From positions 248,001 through 312,000 of the forward strand of contig NZ_JAAFIX010000002.1 in assembly GCF_013297935.1 (NCBI RefSeq): DNA of 64,000 bases. Direction: 5' to 3'. A program made the position numbers and the translations under genes. This document shows positions 41,456 through 48,599 of the stretch, one piece after another. Within the stretch, counting starts at the first letter, position 1; the number at the start of each line of letters is the position of its first letter. Origin of the DNA: Rhodoferax sp. GTDB lineage: Bacteria > Pseudomonadota > Gammaproteobacteria > Burkholderiales > Burkholderiaceae_C. The notes under the pieces are model-generated. The model was not told the origin of the DNA. It ran no database searches and saw only the letters and a program-made list of their open reading frames with translations.

Positions 41456-41919
41456 GTGTTCTCGGCTTCAGGCTTCTCGGCTTCGCCTTCGGGCCAGTCG
41501 CGGATGTAGGCCTTGAGCATCTTGTTCTCAAAGTTCTGGCTGTCCACCACGGCGCGGGCTACGTCGTAGAAGCTGATCACGCCTTGCAACATGCGGTTGT
41601 CGATGACCGGCATGTAACGGGCGTGGCGCTCCAGCATCATGCGGCGGACTTCGTCCATTTCAGTTTCTAAGGTGCAAGTCAGCGGGCCGGGGTCCATGGC
41701 GCGGTACACGGTCGAGGTGCCAAAAGACCCTCCGTTTTTAACCACCGCCTGAATCACCTCGCGGAAGGTCAGCATGCCCACCACCAGACCGTGCGAAATA
41801 ACGACCAGCGAGCCAATGTCTTTCTCCGCCATCAACTGGGCCGCATCGGCCAGAGAGTCCTCGGGCGTGGTCGTATAAAGCGTTCCGCCTTTAACGCGCA
41901 GGATATCGCTGACTTTCAT
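41452..41919 (-). CDS. CBS-domain protein
   Basis: The 155-residue protein consists of two CBS domains (VSDILRVKGG-TLYTTTPEDSL, then MLERHARYMPVIDNRMLQGVISFYDVARAVVD), a fold that binds adenine nucleotides and often senses energy state. It has no fused catalytic domain. ATG 41919 with GAGGAAG upstream is preferred over an in-frame extension. Its end overlaps the end of phaZ by 4 bp on the opposite strand. Partner unknown. Confidence 0.88.
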   Translation of the reverse strand: MKVSDILRVKGGTLYTTTPEDSLADAAQLMAEKDIGSLVVISHGLVVGMLTFREVIQAVVKNGGSFGTSTVYRAMDPGPLTCTLETEMDEVRRMMLERHARYMPVIDNRMLQGVISFYDVARAVVDSQNFENKMLKAYIRDWPEGEAEKPEAENT

Positions 41920-42043
41920 GGGGACTTCCTCGTGACACTGGGGTTGAATTTGAATAGCAAATATAGCCCACAATGCGCGGGTTTCATTGCGGTTTCACAA
42001 CGATCCGCACCACTGTTGACCCAAGACATGATCGGAGACACCC

Positions 42044-43357
42044 ATGGCTGGTTACGCTGACCCGGGCTTTGACACGCTGGCACTGCATGCCGGCGCCGCC
42101 CCCGACCCCACCACCGGTGCACGCGCAGTGCCCATCCACCTCAGCACCTCGTTTGTTTTTGAGTCCAGCGAACATGCGCAGTCGCTGTTCAATCTGGAGC
42201 GTGCAGGCCATGTCTACAGCCGCATCAGCAACCCCACCAACGCGGTGCTGGAGCAGCGGGTGGCGGCGCTGGAGGGCGGCATAGGCGCCATCACCACCGC
42301 CAGCGGCCAAGCCGCACTGCACCTGGCTATTGCCACGCTCATGGGTGCGGGCGGGCACATTGTGTCGTCCAGCGCCCTGTATGGCGGCTCGCACAACCTG
42401 CTGCACTACACCATGTCCCGCTTCGGCATTGAAACCACCTTTGTGAAACCTGGCGATGTGGACGCGTGGCGCGCTGCGGTGCGGCCCAACACGCGCTTGT
42501 TTTTCGGGGAAACCGTGGGTAACCCCGGCCTGGATGTGCTGGACACGCCCACCATTGCGCAAATTGCGCATGAGGCCGGTGTGCCCCTGCTGGTGGACTC
42601 CACCCTCACCTCGCCGTGGCTGGTGCAGCCCTTTACCCAAGGTGCGGATCTGGTGTACCACTCGGCCACCAAGTTCTTGAGCGGCCACGGGACGGTGATT
42701 GGCGGTGTGGTGGTGGATGGCGGCAGCTTTGACTGGGCCCGCGCGTATGAAGCAAGCGGCAAATTTGCCGAGCTGGCCGCACCCTACGAAGGCTTTCACC
42801 ACATGAACTTCAGCGAGGAAAGCACCGTGGGCGCCTTCCTGCTGCGCGCCCGGCGCGAGGGCCTGCGCGACTTCGGCGCCTGCATGAGCCCACACAGCGC
42901 GTGGCTCATTCTGCAAGGCATTGAAACCCTGAGCCTGCGCATGGAGCGACACATGCGCAACACTGAAAAGGTGGTGCAGTTCCTGGCCAGCCAGCCTTTT
43001 GTAAGCCGCGTGGGCCACCCGCTGCTGGAGAGCCATGCCAGCCATGCGCTTGCGCAAAAGCTGCTCCCCAAAGGCGCGGGCTCGGTGTTCAGCTTCGACC
43101 TCAAAGGCAACCGCGAGCAGGGCAAAAAGTTCATTGAAACCCTCAAGGTCTTCAGCCACCTCGCCAATGTGGGCGACTGCCGGAGCCTGGTCATCCACCC
43201 CGCCAGCACCACCCATTTCCGCATGGGCGACGAGGCATTGGCAGCCGGCGGCATCACGCAGGGCACCATCCGCCTGTCCATCGGGCTGGAAGATGCAGAC
43301 GACCTGATAGACGACCTCAAGCGCGCGCTCAAGGCCGCCGAGAAAGCAGGAGCCTGA
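42044..43357 (+). CDS. O-acetyl/O-succinylhomoserine sulfhydrylase
   Basis: This PLP-dependent Cys/Met-metabolism enzyme makes homocysteine from an activated homoserine and sulfide. The 437-residue length and the opening PGFDTLALHAGA fit the O-acetylhomoserine type (MetY); MetZ cannot be excluded. YSRISNPTNAVLEQRVAALEGG and the cofactor Lys in HSATKFLSGHGTVIGG (near residue 210) are clear. GGAGACACC precedes the ATG. It forms a tight run with the hydrolase (2-bp gap) and the DUF962 gene. Confidence 0.92.
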   Translation: MAGYADPGFDTLALHAGAAPDPTTGARAVPIHLSTSFVFESSEHAQSLFNLERAGHVYSRISNPTNAVLEQRVAALEGGIGAITTASGQAALHLAIATLMGAGGHIVSSSALYGGSHNLLHYTMSRFGIETTFVKPGDVDAWRAAVRPNTRLFFGETVGNPGLDVLDTPTIAQIAHEAGVPLLVDSTLTSPWLVQPFTQGADLVYHSATKFLSGHGTVIGGVVVDGGSFDWARAYEASGKFAELAAPYEGFHHMNFSEESTVGAFLLRARREGLRDFGACMSPHSAWLILQGIETLSLRMERHMRNTEKVVQFLASQPFVSRVGHPLLESHASHALAQKLLPKGAGSVFSFDLKGNREQGKKFIETLKVFSHLANVGDCRSLVIHPASTTHFRMGDEALAAGGITQGTIRLSIGLEDADDLIDDLKRALKAAEKAGA

Positions 43358-43359
43358 CC

Positions 43360-44181
43360 ATGCAACTCACCGTCAACGGCGCCAACGCCTACTGCTACAC
43401 CGGCGGCAAACCCTTCGATGCCGCCAAGCCCACGGTGGTCTTCATCCACGGTGTGCTCAACGACCACAGCGTCTGGATATTGCAAAGCCGCTACCTCGCC
43501 CACCACGGCTACAACGTGCTGGCCGTGGACCTGCCCGGCCACTGCCGCAGCGGCGGCGAGGCGCCGGAAACCGTGGAGCAAGCCGCCGCTTTCATCGTGG
43601 CGCTGCTGGATGCGGCGGGCATAGAGAAAGCGGCCTTGGTAGGCCACAGCTGGGGTTCACTCATTGCGCTGGAAGCCGCAGCCCGCCTCAAAGACCGCGC
43701 CACGCACCTGGTGCTGGTGGGCTCGGCCTACCCCATGAAAGTGTCTCCCGCCCTGCTGGAAACTTCGCTCCAGGAGCCCATGAAGGCGCTCACCATGATC
43801 AACGTGTTTTCGCGCAGCACGCTGGCAGCGCCCCCCTCGGCACTGGGCCCGGGCACCTGGGTCTATGGCGCGAGCATGGCACTGGGCCGCCGGGTCTTGG
43901 CCAGCAACACGGCGGTGAACGTGTTCCACCGCGGCTTCAAGGCGTGCGACAGCTACGCAGGTGGCGAGGCGGCCATGGCGCAGGTGCAGTGCCCGGTGCT
44001 GTTTGTGCTGGGCGATCAGGACCAGATGACCTCGCCCAAAGCCGCGCAAACGCTGGTGCAGGCAGCCAAGGCCGCAGGCGTGCGCGCCGAGACCGTGCGA
44101 ATCGCGGTGGGTCACCACCAGATGACCGAGGCGCCAGAGGAAACCCTGTCGGCCCTGCGGCAGTTTTTGGCAAAACCCTAA
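43360..44181 (+). CDS. Alpha/beta-fold hydrolase
   Basis: The 273-residue cytosolic protein has the oxyanion loop VFIHGVLNDHSVW, AVDLPGHCRSGG, the nucleophile elbow GHSWGS near residue 98, a late Asp (LGDQDQMTSP) and His (VGHHQMTE), giving an intact triad. It belongs to the general esterase/haloperoxidase-like group; the substrate is unknown. It starts 2 bp after the sulfhydrylase stop with AGGAG overlapping that gene, so translation is probably coupled. Confidence 0.86.
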   Translation: MQLTVNGANAYCYTGGKPFDAAKPTVVFIHGVLNDHSVWILQSRYLAHHGYNVLAVDLPGHCRSGGEAPETVEQAAAFIVALLDAAGIEKAALVGHSWGSLIALEAAARLKDRATHLVLVGSAYPMKVSPALLETSLQEPMKALTMINVFSRSTLAAPPSALGPGTWVYGASMALGRRVLASNTAVNVFHRGFKACDSYAGGEAAMAQVQCPVLFVLGDQDQMTSPKAAQTLVQAAKAAGVRAETVRIAVGHHQMTEAPEETLSALRQFLAKP

Positions 44182-44190
44182 GGAGCACCC

Positions 44191-44517
44191 ATGCCCACCG
44201 AACCCTCCGTAGACCCCCGCAGTTTTCAGAGCTTTGCGGAGTTCTACCCGTTTTATTTGGGCGAGCACAGCAACACCACCTGCCGCCGCCTGCACTTCGT
44301 GGGCTCCACCCTGAGCTTGGTGTGCCTAGGCATGTTGATTGCCACGGGCAAGCCTCAGTACTTTGTCTACGCGCTGCTGTGCGGCTACGGCTTTGCGTGG
44401 CTGGGCCACTTCGGGTTCGAGAAAAACAAGCCCGCCAGCTTCAAGCGCCCGCTCTACAGCCTGATGGGCGACTGGCGTATGTATGCGGATATCTGGATGG
44501 GGAAGATTAGGTTCTGA
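44191..44517 (+). CDS. DUF962 (Mpo1-like) membrane protein
   Basis: The 108-residue protein starts with the family block SFQSFAEFYPFYLGEHSN and RRLHFVGSTL, has two hydrophobic segments (SLVCLGMLIATG, YFVYALLCGYGFAWLGHF) and ends FKRPLYSLMGDWRMYADI, typical of DUF962. Mpo1 in yeast is an Fe-dependent dioxygenase of 2-hydroxy fatty acids; the conserved His residues are present here, but activity is only inferred. AAGGAG precedes the ATG. It is the last gene before the repeat copy and the cassette region. Confidence 0.88.
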   Translation: MPTEPSVDPRSFQSFAEFYPFYLGEHSNTTCRRLHFVGSTLSLVCLGMLIATGKPQYFVYALLCGYGFAWLGHFGFEKNKPASFKRPLYSLMGDWRMYADIWMGKIRF

Positions 44518-44550
44518 ACCGGACTTGACCCGGGCATGCGAGAGCTGTTT

Positions 44551-44608
44551 GCTATTATTTCAGTAGCTGCTTGCGCATACTCCGGGAGGGCTAGCAGTCT
44601 TTTTTTGT
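44551..44608 (+). repeat. Interspersed palindromic repeat, copy E
   Basis: A full plus-orientation copy (GCTATTATTTCAGTAGCTGCTTGCGCA, GAGGGCTAGCAG) ending in TCTTTTTTT, which makes it a good terminator for the upstream gene run. It marks the left edge of the cassette-like region. Confidence 0.85.
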
Positions 44609-44654
44609 GAAAATTATCAGAACTTTTGGGCTGCTTACAATCGAACAACGTGCT

Positions 44655-44710
44655 CTCTAACCGGCGCGCGCCGAAGGTGGCGCGTCCGCGTTGCCTAGGG
44701 GAAGGTAGGC
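44655..44710 (-). other. attC-like site B, downstream of cassette gene 44714-45106
   Basis: On the minus strand a 5' box GCCTACC (44710-44704) and a 3' box GTTAGAG (44661-44655) flank GC-rich arms (ACGCGCC / GGCGCGC) around a short loop. The site begins 3 bp after the stop codon of the adjoining gene. Its 5' box matches the complement of that cassette's own start (GTTAGGT) at five of seven positions, as expected for an integron attC. The last base of the 3' box deviates from GTTRRRY. The 196-bp interval from 44518 contains only repeat E and this site. Confidence 0.5.
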
Positions 44711-44713
44711 GGC

Positions 44714-45106
44714 TTACGGCGCAATAGGCACATGAATGCTTCCCCGTGGAAGATAGACAAAGCCGCTTCCGATCCGAACAAAGGCTTCCTCGTAATCGAG
44801 TTGGATCACAACATTCCGCGCCGGGCACTCGGGACCGGCCTTAACCTTCGCTTCGCGCTGGGGTGTCTTGAGCAGCGTGACAACCCCGAGGCCTGCCTTT
44901 TCGCCTTCGAAGCACTGGATAAAGAACTGCTGACCGCCTTGTCCGATGGTCACGACAAGGTTGATCTTGTTCTTCATTGATGCCGTGTAGCCCGACATCT
45001 CTGTGTTTTTCACGTTACTGAAGGTGCCTGAGAGAGGCGTATCCGACGCCCACAAGGACAGCGCAGGGAACCACAGAATGGCCACGGCGAGAGTCTTCGC
45101 ATGCAT
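44714..45106 (-). CDS. Secreted hypothetical protein in a cassette-like unit
   Basis: The protein of 130 residues opens with a signal peptide (MHAKTLAVAILWFPALSLWA, cut before SDTP). The mature domain is beta-rich with two Cys residues (FIQCFEGE, PECPARN), and no family is recognised. The start ATG 45106 follows AGGTGA, which is part of the attC-like 3' box, so the recombination site supplies the ribosome-binding site. Base composition is visibly less GC-rich than the flanking genes. It is bounded by attC-like sites on both sides, suggesting acquisition as an integron cassette. Confidence 0.7.
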   Translation of the reverse strand: MHAKTLAVAILWFPALSLWASDTPLSGTFSNVKNTEMSGYTASMKNKINLVVTIGQGGQQFFIQCFEGEKAGLGVVTLLKTPQREAKVKAGPECPARNVVIQLDYEEAFVRIGSGFVYLPRGSIHVPIAP

Positions 45107-45110
45107 AGTC

Positions 45111-45197
45111 ACCTAACGTTGGCGCTGTCCGGCGCGCAACCCGTGCCGCGAAGCGGCAGCCTTTGGTTGCGTGTCCGCGCCGAGCAACCTGTTAACG
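45111..45197 (-). other. attC-like site A between the two cassette-like genes
   Basis: Read on the minus strand, the 87-bp site runs from 5' box CGTTAAC (45197-45191) to 3' box GTTAGGT (45117-45111, matching GTTRRRY). Inside are long imperfect arms (GCGCGGACACGCAACC and GGTTGCGCGCC) and an apical stem GCCGC-TTC-GCGGC. The 5' box is the exact complement of GTTAACG, the start of the upstream cassette at 45601. That is the rule for integron cassettes, whose attC halves derive from one circle. Confidence 0.65.
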
Positions 45198-45229
45198 GGC
45201 ATGAGAACGATCATCGTAAGCACTCGTGG

Positions 45230-45586
45230 CTATTGGGAAAAGAAGCCAATTATTACTACGATGTTGCCTATAAGCCCAGCTCGCTTGGCGCTTTTCGCCG
45301 CTGACGTGCCGGTAGGCGTTAAGGGCACGCGACGCCAGGACCACACGTAAAACCAAAATGCGAGAGCGCCGCCGCCCGCGAAGACCCAACCTGTCTGGTA
45401 AAACGAAGCTGCGAATCCTGACACCGCCAGGAGCGCGCACGCACCAAGTACGGCCCCCCCCGACGCGGAACTTTGGACGAAAGATAGTGCGTCACAAGCA
45501 TTGCAACGTACCGGAAATCCAGCGCTAGAGCCCCAAGCCGCAGCATGAGAAATTGACTTAGCGCCACACGATGGACAAGTTTGCAT
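45230..45586 (-). CDS. Zinc-ribbon membrane hypothetical protein in a cassette-like unit
   Basis: The 118-residue protein has an N-terminal zinc-ribbon-like pattern (CPSCGAKS, then CNACDA) and three hydrophobic segments (AVLGACALLAVSGFAA, WVFAGGGALAFWFYVW and LIGNIVVIIGFF). No family function is known; small zinc-ribbon membrane proteins are common in mobile cassettes. The ATG at 45586 lies 8 nt after GTTAACG, a cassette-type boundary. It lacks a good ribosome-binding site and is followed by attC-like site A. Confidence 0.65.
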   Translation of the reverse strand: MQTCPSCGAKSISHAAAWGSSAGFPVRCNACDALSFVQSSASGGAVLGACALLAVSGFAASFYQTGWVFAGGGALAFWFYVWSWRRVPLTPTGTSAAKSAKRAGLIGNIVVIIGFFSQ

Positions 45587-45594
45587 GTTGTGCT

Positions 45595-45648
45595 CGTTAA
45601 CGTAATGTAGCCCGCAAAGCGCGGTTGATACACCCGGGCACTAACGAT
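45595..45648 (-). other. Degenerate attC-like end C
   Basis: A 3' box GTTAACG (45601-45595, minus strand) is preceded by a short stem (CCGC-GCTTT-GCGG), but no recognisable 5' box is found within 60 bp. It may be the remnant of an upstream attC or an attI-like junction. It defines the 5' boundary of the first cassette-like unit. Confidence 0.4.
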
Positions 45649-45944
45649 ACATACTTTGGATAAATGGCTGAAAAGCCGCCCGCTGTCTTGATCACTGTAT
45701 TTTTCATGTGCGTTGGAAAAGGTATAAAAAATATCGACAGACCCCGCACCTTGTAAGTCATGGAGTCAGCTATTGATTTCACGATTGTTGCGACTCGAAA
45801 CCATCTTGAACATCCCCCAAACGGGTGTTTCTGAAGGTCGACTGCCGCCACCAAGCAGACATTGATCAATCAGCCGGAATCTCTAACTTCACACTGCCAA
45901 TAGCCATAGATACAAGGCGAGTACCGCGAACGCACAAAACCACC
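45649..45944. other. Intergenic stretch with no supported gene
   Basis: About 300 bp between the degenerate attC-like end and the YihY gene. A 90-codon minus-strand frame (45597-45869) spans it, but it runs into the attC-like hairpin, lacks a ribosome-binding site and resembles no family. The base composition is low in GC for this window. It may be a decayed cassette or the leader of the array. Confidence 0.5.
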
Positions 45945-45963
45945 CCGCTACTCTTTTTGTAGC
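45945..45963 (-). repeat. Truncated repeat, copy I, at the end of yihY-like gene
   Basis: The minus strand reads GCTACAAAAAGAGTAGCGG, identical in all but one base to the first 19 bases of copy D, then diverges abruptly. It encodes the last residues and the TAG stop of the YihY-like protein. It faces copy E in inverted orientation across the cassette-like region. Confidence 0.7.
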
Positions 45964-47174
45964 GCCTCGCGCACAGTAGTCGTGCGCCAGCGGCCTAATT
46001 TCCATAAATTAGCAGTAAACGGCTCGGGGGCGAGCAGCAGGCGCTGCATCAGGGGTTCCAGCACGGTGTGGTCGAGGTCGGCCATGAGCACATAGCGGGC
46101 CTGGCCATCGCGGGCGCCCTCTTCCTGCAGTTGACCGACCCAGTCCAGCTCTTGCAGGGCTTGCAGGACTGGCTCCAACCTTTGCGAGTCCACCTGCAGC
46201 GCCAGCCGCATGTGCGACAGCGTGAGGCCTCGGGCATCGCTGGTCTTGGCGGCGTCCAGCATGTGCAGCACCTCCAGCCCCAGCTGGAACTGCCAGCCGT
46301 GGCCCAGCTTGCGGCGCGGCACCCCGGCCAGCAGACTGGGCAGATAGGCGGTGAGCGCCGCCCCCAGCAGCACAATGACCCAAGCCACATAGATCCAGAT
46401 CAGCAAAATCGGCACGGTGGCAAACGCGCCGTACACCACCGAATACGTGGGCACCTTGGCCAGGTACATGGCCAGCCCCTTGCGGGCCAGCTCCATGCCG
46501 GCCGAGACAAACAAGCCGCCCATCCAGGCATGGCCCCAGCGCACGTAGGTGTTGGGCACGTAGTGAAACATGGCCGCGGTACCGGCAGCCAACAGCACAA
46601 ACTGCAAGCTGTCCAGCAACAATGCCACCCCGCCCGGCAAGCCGCCCACCACGCCTTTGGATGCGGTAATGGCATACGACGTGATCGTCAAGCTCGCCCC
46701 CAGCAGCAAGGGGCCCAAGGTCACCGCGGCCCAATAAATGAGCACGCGCTGGCCGAACGGGCGGCGCTTCTTCACCCGCCAGATGCTGTTGAGCGTGCGG
46801 TCAATCGTAAAAATCAAGGCCAGTGCGGTGCCCAGCAAAATAGTCAGGCCGGCCACGCCGAGGCGGCTGGCCTTGCCGGCAAACTGGTTCAGGTAGCCCA
46901 GCACCTGGCGGGCAATGCTGTCGGGCACCAGGCTCTCAATGAGCCACTTTTGCAGCACGTCCTGAAACTTGGCAAACATGGGGAAGGCGGTAAACACCGC
47001 CAGCGCCACGGTAATAAAAGGCACCAATGCAATGGTGGTGGTGAAGGTCAGGCTGCTGGCGGTGAGGCCCAGGCGGTCTTCCCGGAAACGCTCGCGCAGC
47101 ATGATGGCGGCGTCGCGCCAGGGGATGCTGGCTATGTCTTTTAACCAAGACGTGAACAGGGGTTTGGCTTGCAT
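45948..47174 (-). CDS. YihY/BrkB-family inner-membrane protein
   Basis: The protein of about 408 residues has six hydrophobic helices in the N-terminal two thirds. Family signatures include RFREDRLGLTASSLTFTTTIALVP, TIDRTLNSIWRV (NxIWR) and YSVVYGAFATVPILLIWIY (GAFA-PIxLLW). A soluble C-terminal part of about 130 residues follows. The family was once annotated as RNase BN; its function is unsettled, with transport suggested. The ATG at 47174 is chosen, though ATGs at 47183 and 47186 are also in frame. The final residues QKE and the stop come from a truncated interspersed repeat. Confidence 0.88.
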   Translation of the reverse strand: MQAKPLFTSWLKDIASIPWRDAAIMLRERFREDRLGLTASSLTFTTTIALVPFITVALAVFTAFPMFAKFQDVLQKWLIESLVPDSIARQVLGYLNQFAGKASRLGVAGLTILLGTALALIFTIDRTLNSIWRVKKRRPFGQRVLIYWAAVTLGPLLLGASLTITSYAITASKGVVGGLPGGVALLLDSLQFVLLAAGTAAMFHYVPNTYVRWGHAWMGGLFVSAGMELARKGLAMYLAKVPTYSVVYGAFATVPILLIWIYVAWVIVLLGAALTAYLPSLLAGVPRRKLGHGWQFQLGLEVLHMLDAAKTSDARGLTLSHMRLALQVDSQRLEPVLQALQELDWVGQLQEEGARDGQARYVLMADLDHTVLEPLMQRLLLAPEPFTANLWKLGRWRTTTVREALQKE

Positions 47175-47235
47175 GGCCCGCATCATGCCACTGCCCGGTG
47201 GCTCGCCTGTAACCGGGTGTGTGGTGAGGCGGTGC

Positions 47236-48027
47236 CTAGCGGTCCACCATGACCGGGCGAGCCTTCCAGCGCTGGATACTGGCGCGCAATATGTCATCGA
47301 GCACACCGGCTTTTTTGAGCTGGGCCAACCGGGCGTCGATTTGCTCCAACTTGTCGGCGCATTTGCCGTGGCGGGTCAGGGCCAGGTAGTTGGGCGTGTC
47401 GACCAGAAAGGGCTCCTGGGCCACAAAAAGTATGTCGTCACCGCGCTTCCAGAGCAAAGCCATGCCGGTGTAGTAGCCGGTAATGAAATACTCCGCCCGC
47501 CCCAGCTGAATGAGCGAGAAGCTGGCCTCGGCACGGCTCATCTCCTGCACCTGCAGTTTGTCTTGAATGAACTCATCGAGCCCGCCACCGAAGACGTTGC
47601 CCCGCGCCATGGTGCCGCGCAGGCCGACCAGGTCGGTGCGGTCTTTGTAGAGCAAAGGCAGGCTGCGCAAGGTAAAGGCAGCCACCGGGTTCTGCAGCGC
47701 CACAGTTTTGGGGTAGAGCAAAAAAGCTTCCCGCTCGGGCGTTTTCTTCAAGGTGGCGACCATGTCCACCTCGCCACGCTCGGCCAGTGCCATCACCCTC
47801 GGAAACGGCCCGGGGCTGCGGATTTCGAAGTCGATCTTCAGGTCGGTGAGCACGCGCTTGGCGATTTCAATGCTGGCGCCCTGAAGGGTGTCGCCATCAA
47901 ACCAGTGCAGGGGCGGGTAGGCCGGGTCGGCAGCCACCACCATGCGGGTGCATTGGGCGTGGGCGCACGCACCGAGGGCCAGCCCCCAGGCCAGCGCCGC
48001 TACACGAATGCATTTCACACACCCCAT
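47236..48027 (-). CDS. Periplasmic solute-binding protein (amino-acid ABC type)
   Basis: The 263-residue precursor has a signal peptide (VAALAWGLALGACAHA). The mature part carries the SBP_bac_3 pattern: VAADPAYPPLHWF, GASIEIAKRVLTDL, DMVATLKKTPEREAFLLYPK. It resembles amino-acid-binding proteins, but no permease or ATPase gene is adjacent, so it may be an orphan or sensor-type binding protein. GGAGGAGAGCCC precedes ATG 48027. Confidence 0.85.
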   Translation of the reverse strand: MGCVKCIRVAALAWGLALGACAHAQCTRMVVAADPAYPPLHWFDGDTLQGASIEIAKRVLTDLKIDFEIRSPGPFPRVMALAERGEVDMVATLKKTPEREAFLLYPKTVALQNPVAAFTLRSLPLLYKDRTDLVGLRGTMARGNVFGGGLDEFIQDKLQVQEMSRAEASFSLIQLGRAEYFITGYYTGMALLWKRGDDILFVAQEPFLVDTPNYLALTRHGKCADKLEQIDARLAQLKKAGVLDDILRASIQRWKARPVMVDR

Positions 48028-48191
48028 GGGCTCTCCTCCCGCCTGCACAACAAGCTGACTGTACCGGAAACCGCCAGCGGGGGTGTGGCAAGAGGGCTTC
48101 CCGCCATAAGCCCTAGAACAAGCCCACTAATCCGGAGTGGCGCCGCTATTTGGCTTAAGCTACGCGGCTCCCTACGAACCGGTGCGCCCCT

Positions 48192-48599
48192 GTGACTGCT
48201 GCTACCCCTGCCCCCTATGTTGTTGCTGCCCGCTGGGCGGCTGTTGCCAGCCTGATCGGGCTGATTGTGCTGGGCCTGGCCTGGGAGCTGTGGCTGGCCC
48301 CTACCGGCCGGGGCACGCTGGCCCTGAAAGTGCTGCCCCTGTGCATTCCACTGGCCGGTTTGCTCAAAAGCCGCATGTACACCTACCGCTGGCTCAGCCT
48401 GATGGTGTGGCTGTATTTCACCGAAGGCGTGGTCCGCGCCTGGAGCGACAAGCCGCCAAGCAACTGGCTGGCCTTGATCGAGGTGGCACTGTGCATCGTG
48501 CTGTTTGTGGCCTGCACCTTCCACATTCGCTTGCGGCTCAAGGCGGGCAAAGCCCTGCAAACCGCTGCTGACAACACCACGACTCCACCTGCCCCATGA
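48192..48599 (+). CDS. DUF2069 membrane protein
   Basis: The 135-residue protein has four hydrophobic segments (AAVASLIGLIVLGLAWELW, LKVLPLCIPLAGLL, WLSLMVWLYFTEGVVRAW, LALIEVALCIVLFVACTFH). The second and third blocks match DUF2069, a conserved inner-membrane family of unknown role. It starts with GTG at 48192 and lacks a strong ribosome-binding site. Its stop overlaps the start of the next gene (ATGA). Confidence 0.85.
   Translation: MTAATPAPYVVAARWAAVASLIGLIVLGLAWELWLAPTGRGTLALKVLPLCIPLAGLLKSRMYTYRWLSLMVWLYFTEGVVRAWSDKPPSNWLALIEVALCIVLFVACTFHIRLRLKAGKALQTAADNTTTPPAP

Noticed and set aside
45597..45869. 90-codon frame on the minus strand
   Set aside because: No ribosome-binding site, no family resemblance, and it ends inside an attC-like hairpin.
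44551..45963. An insertion sequence or composite transposon bounded by repeats E and I
   Set aside because: No transposase gene and no target duplications are seen, and copy I is only a 19-bp fragment. The attC-like boundaries explain the genes better.
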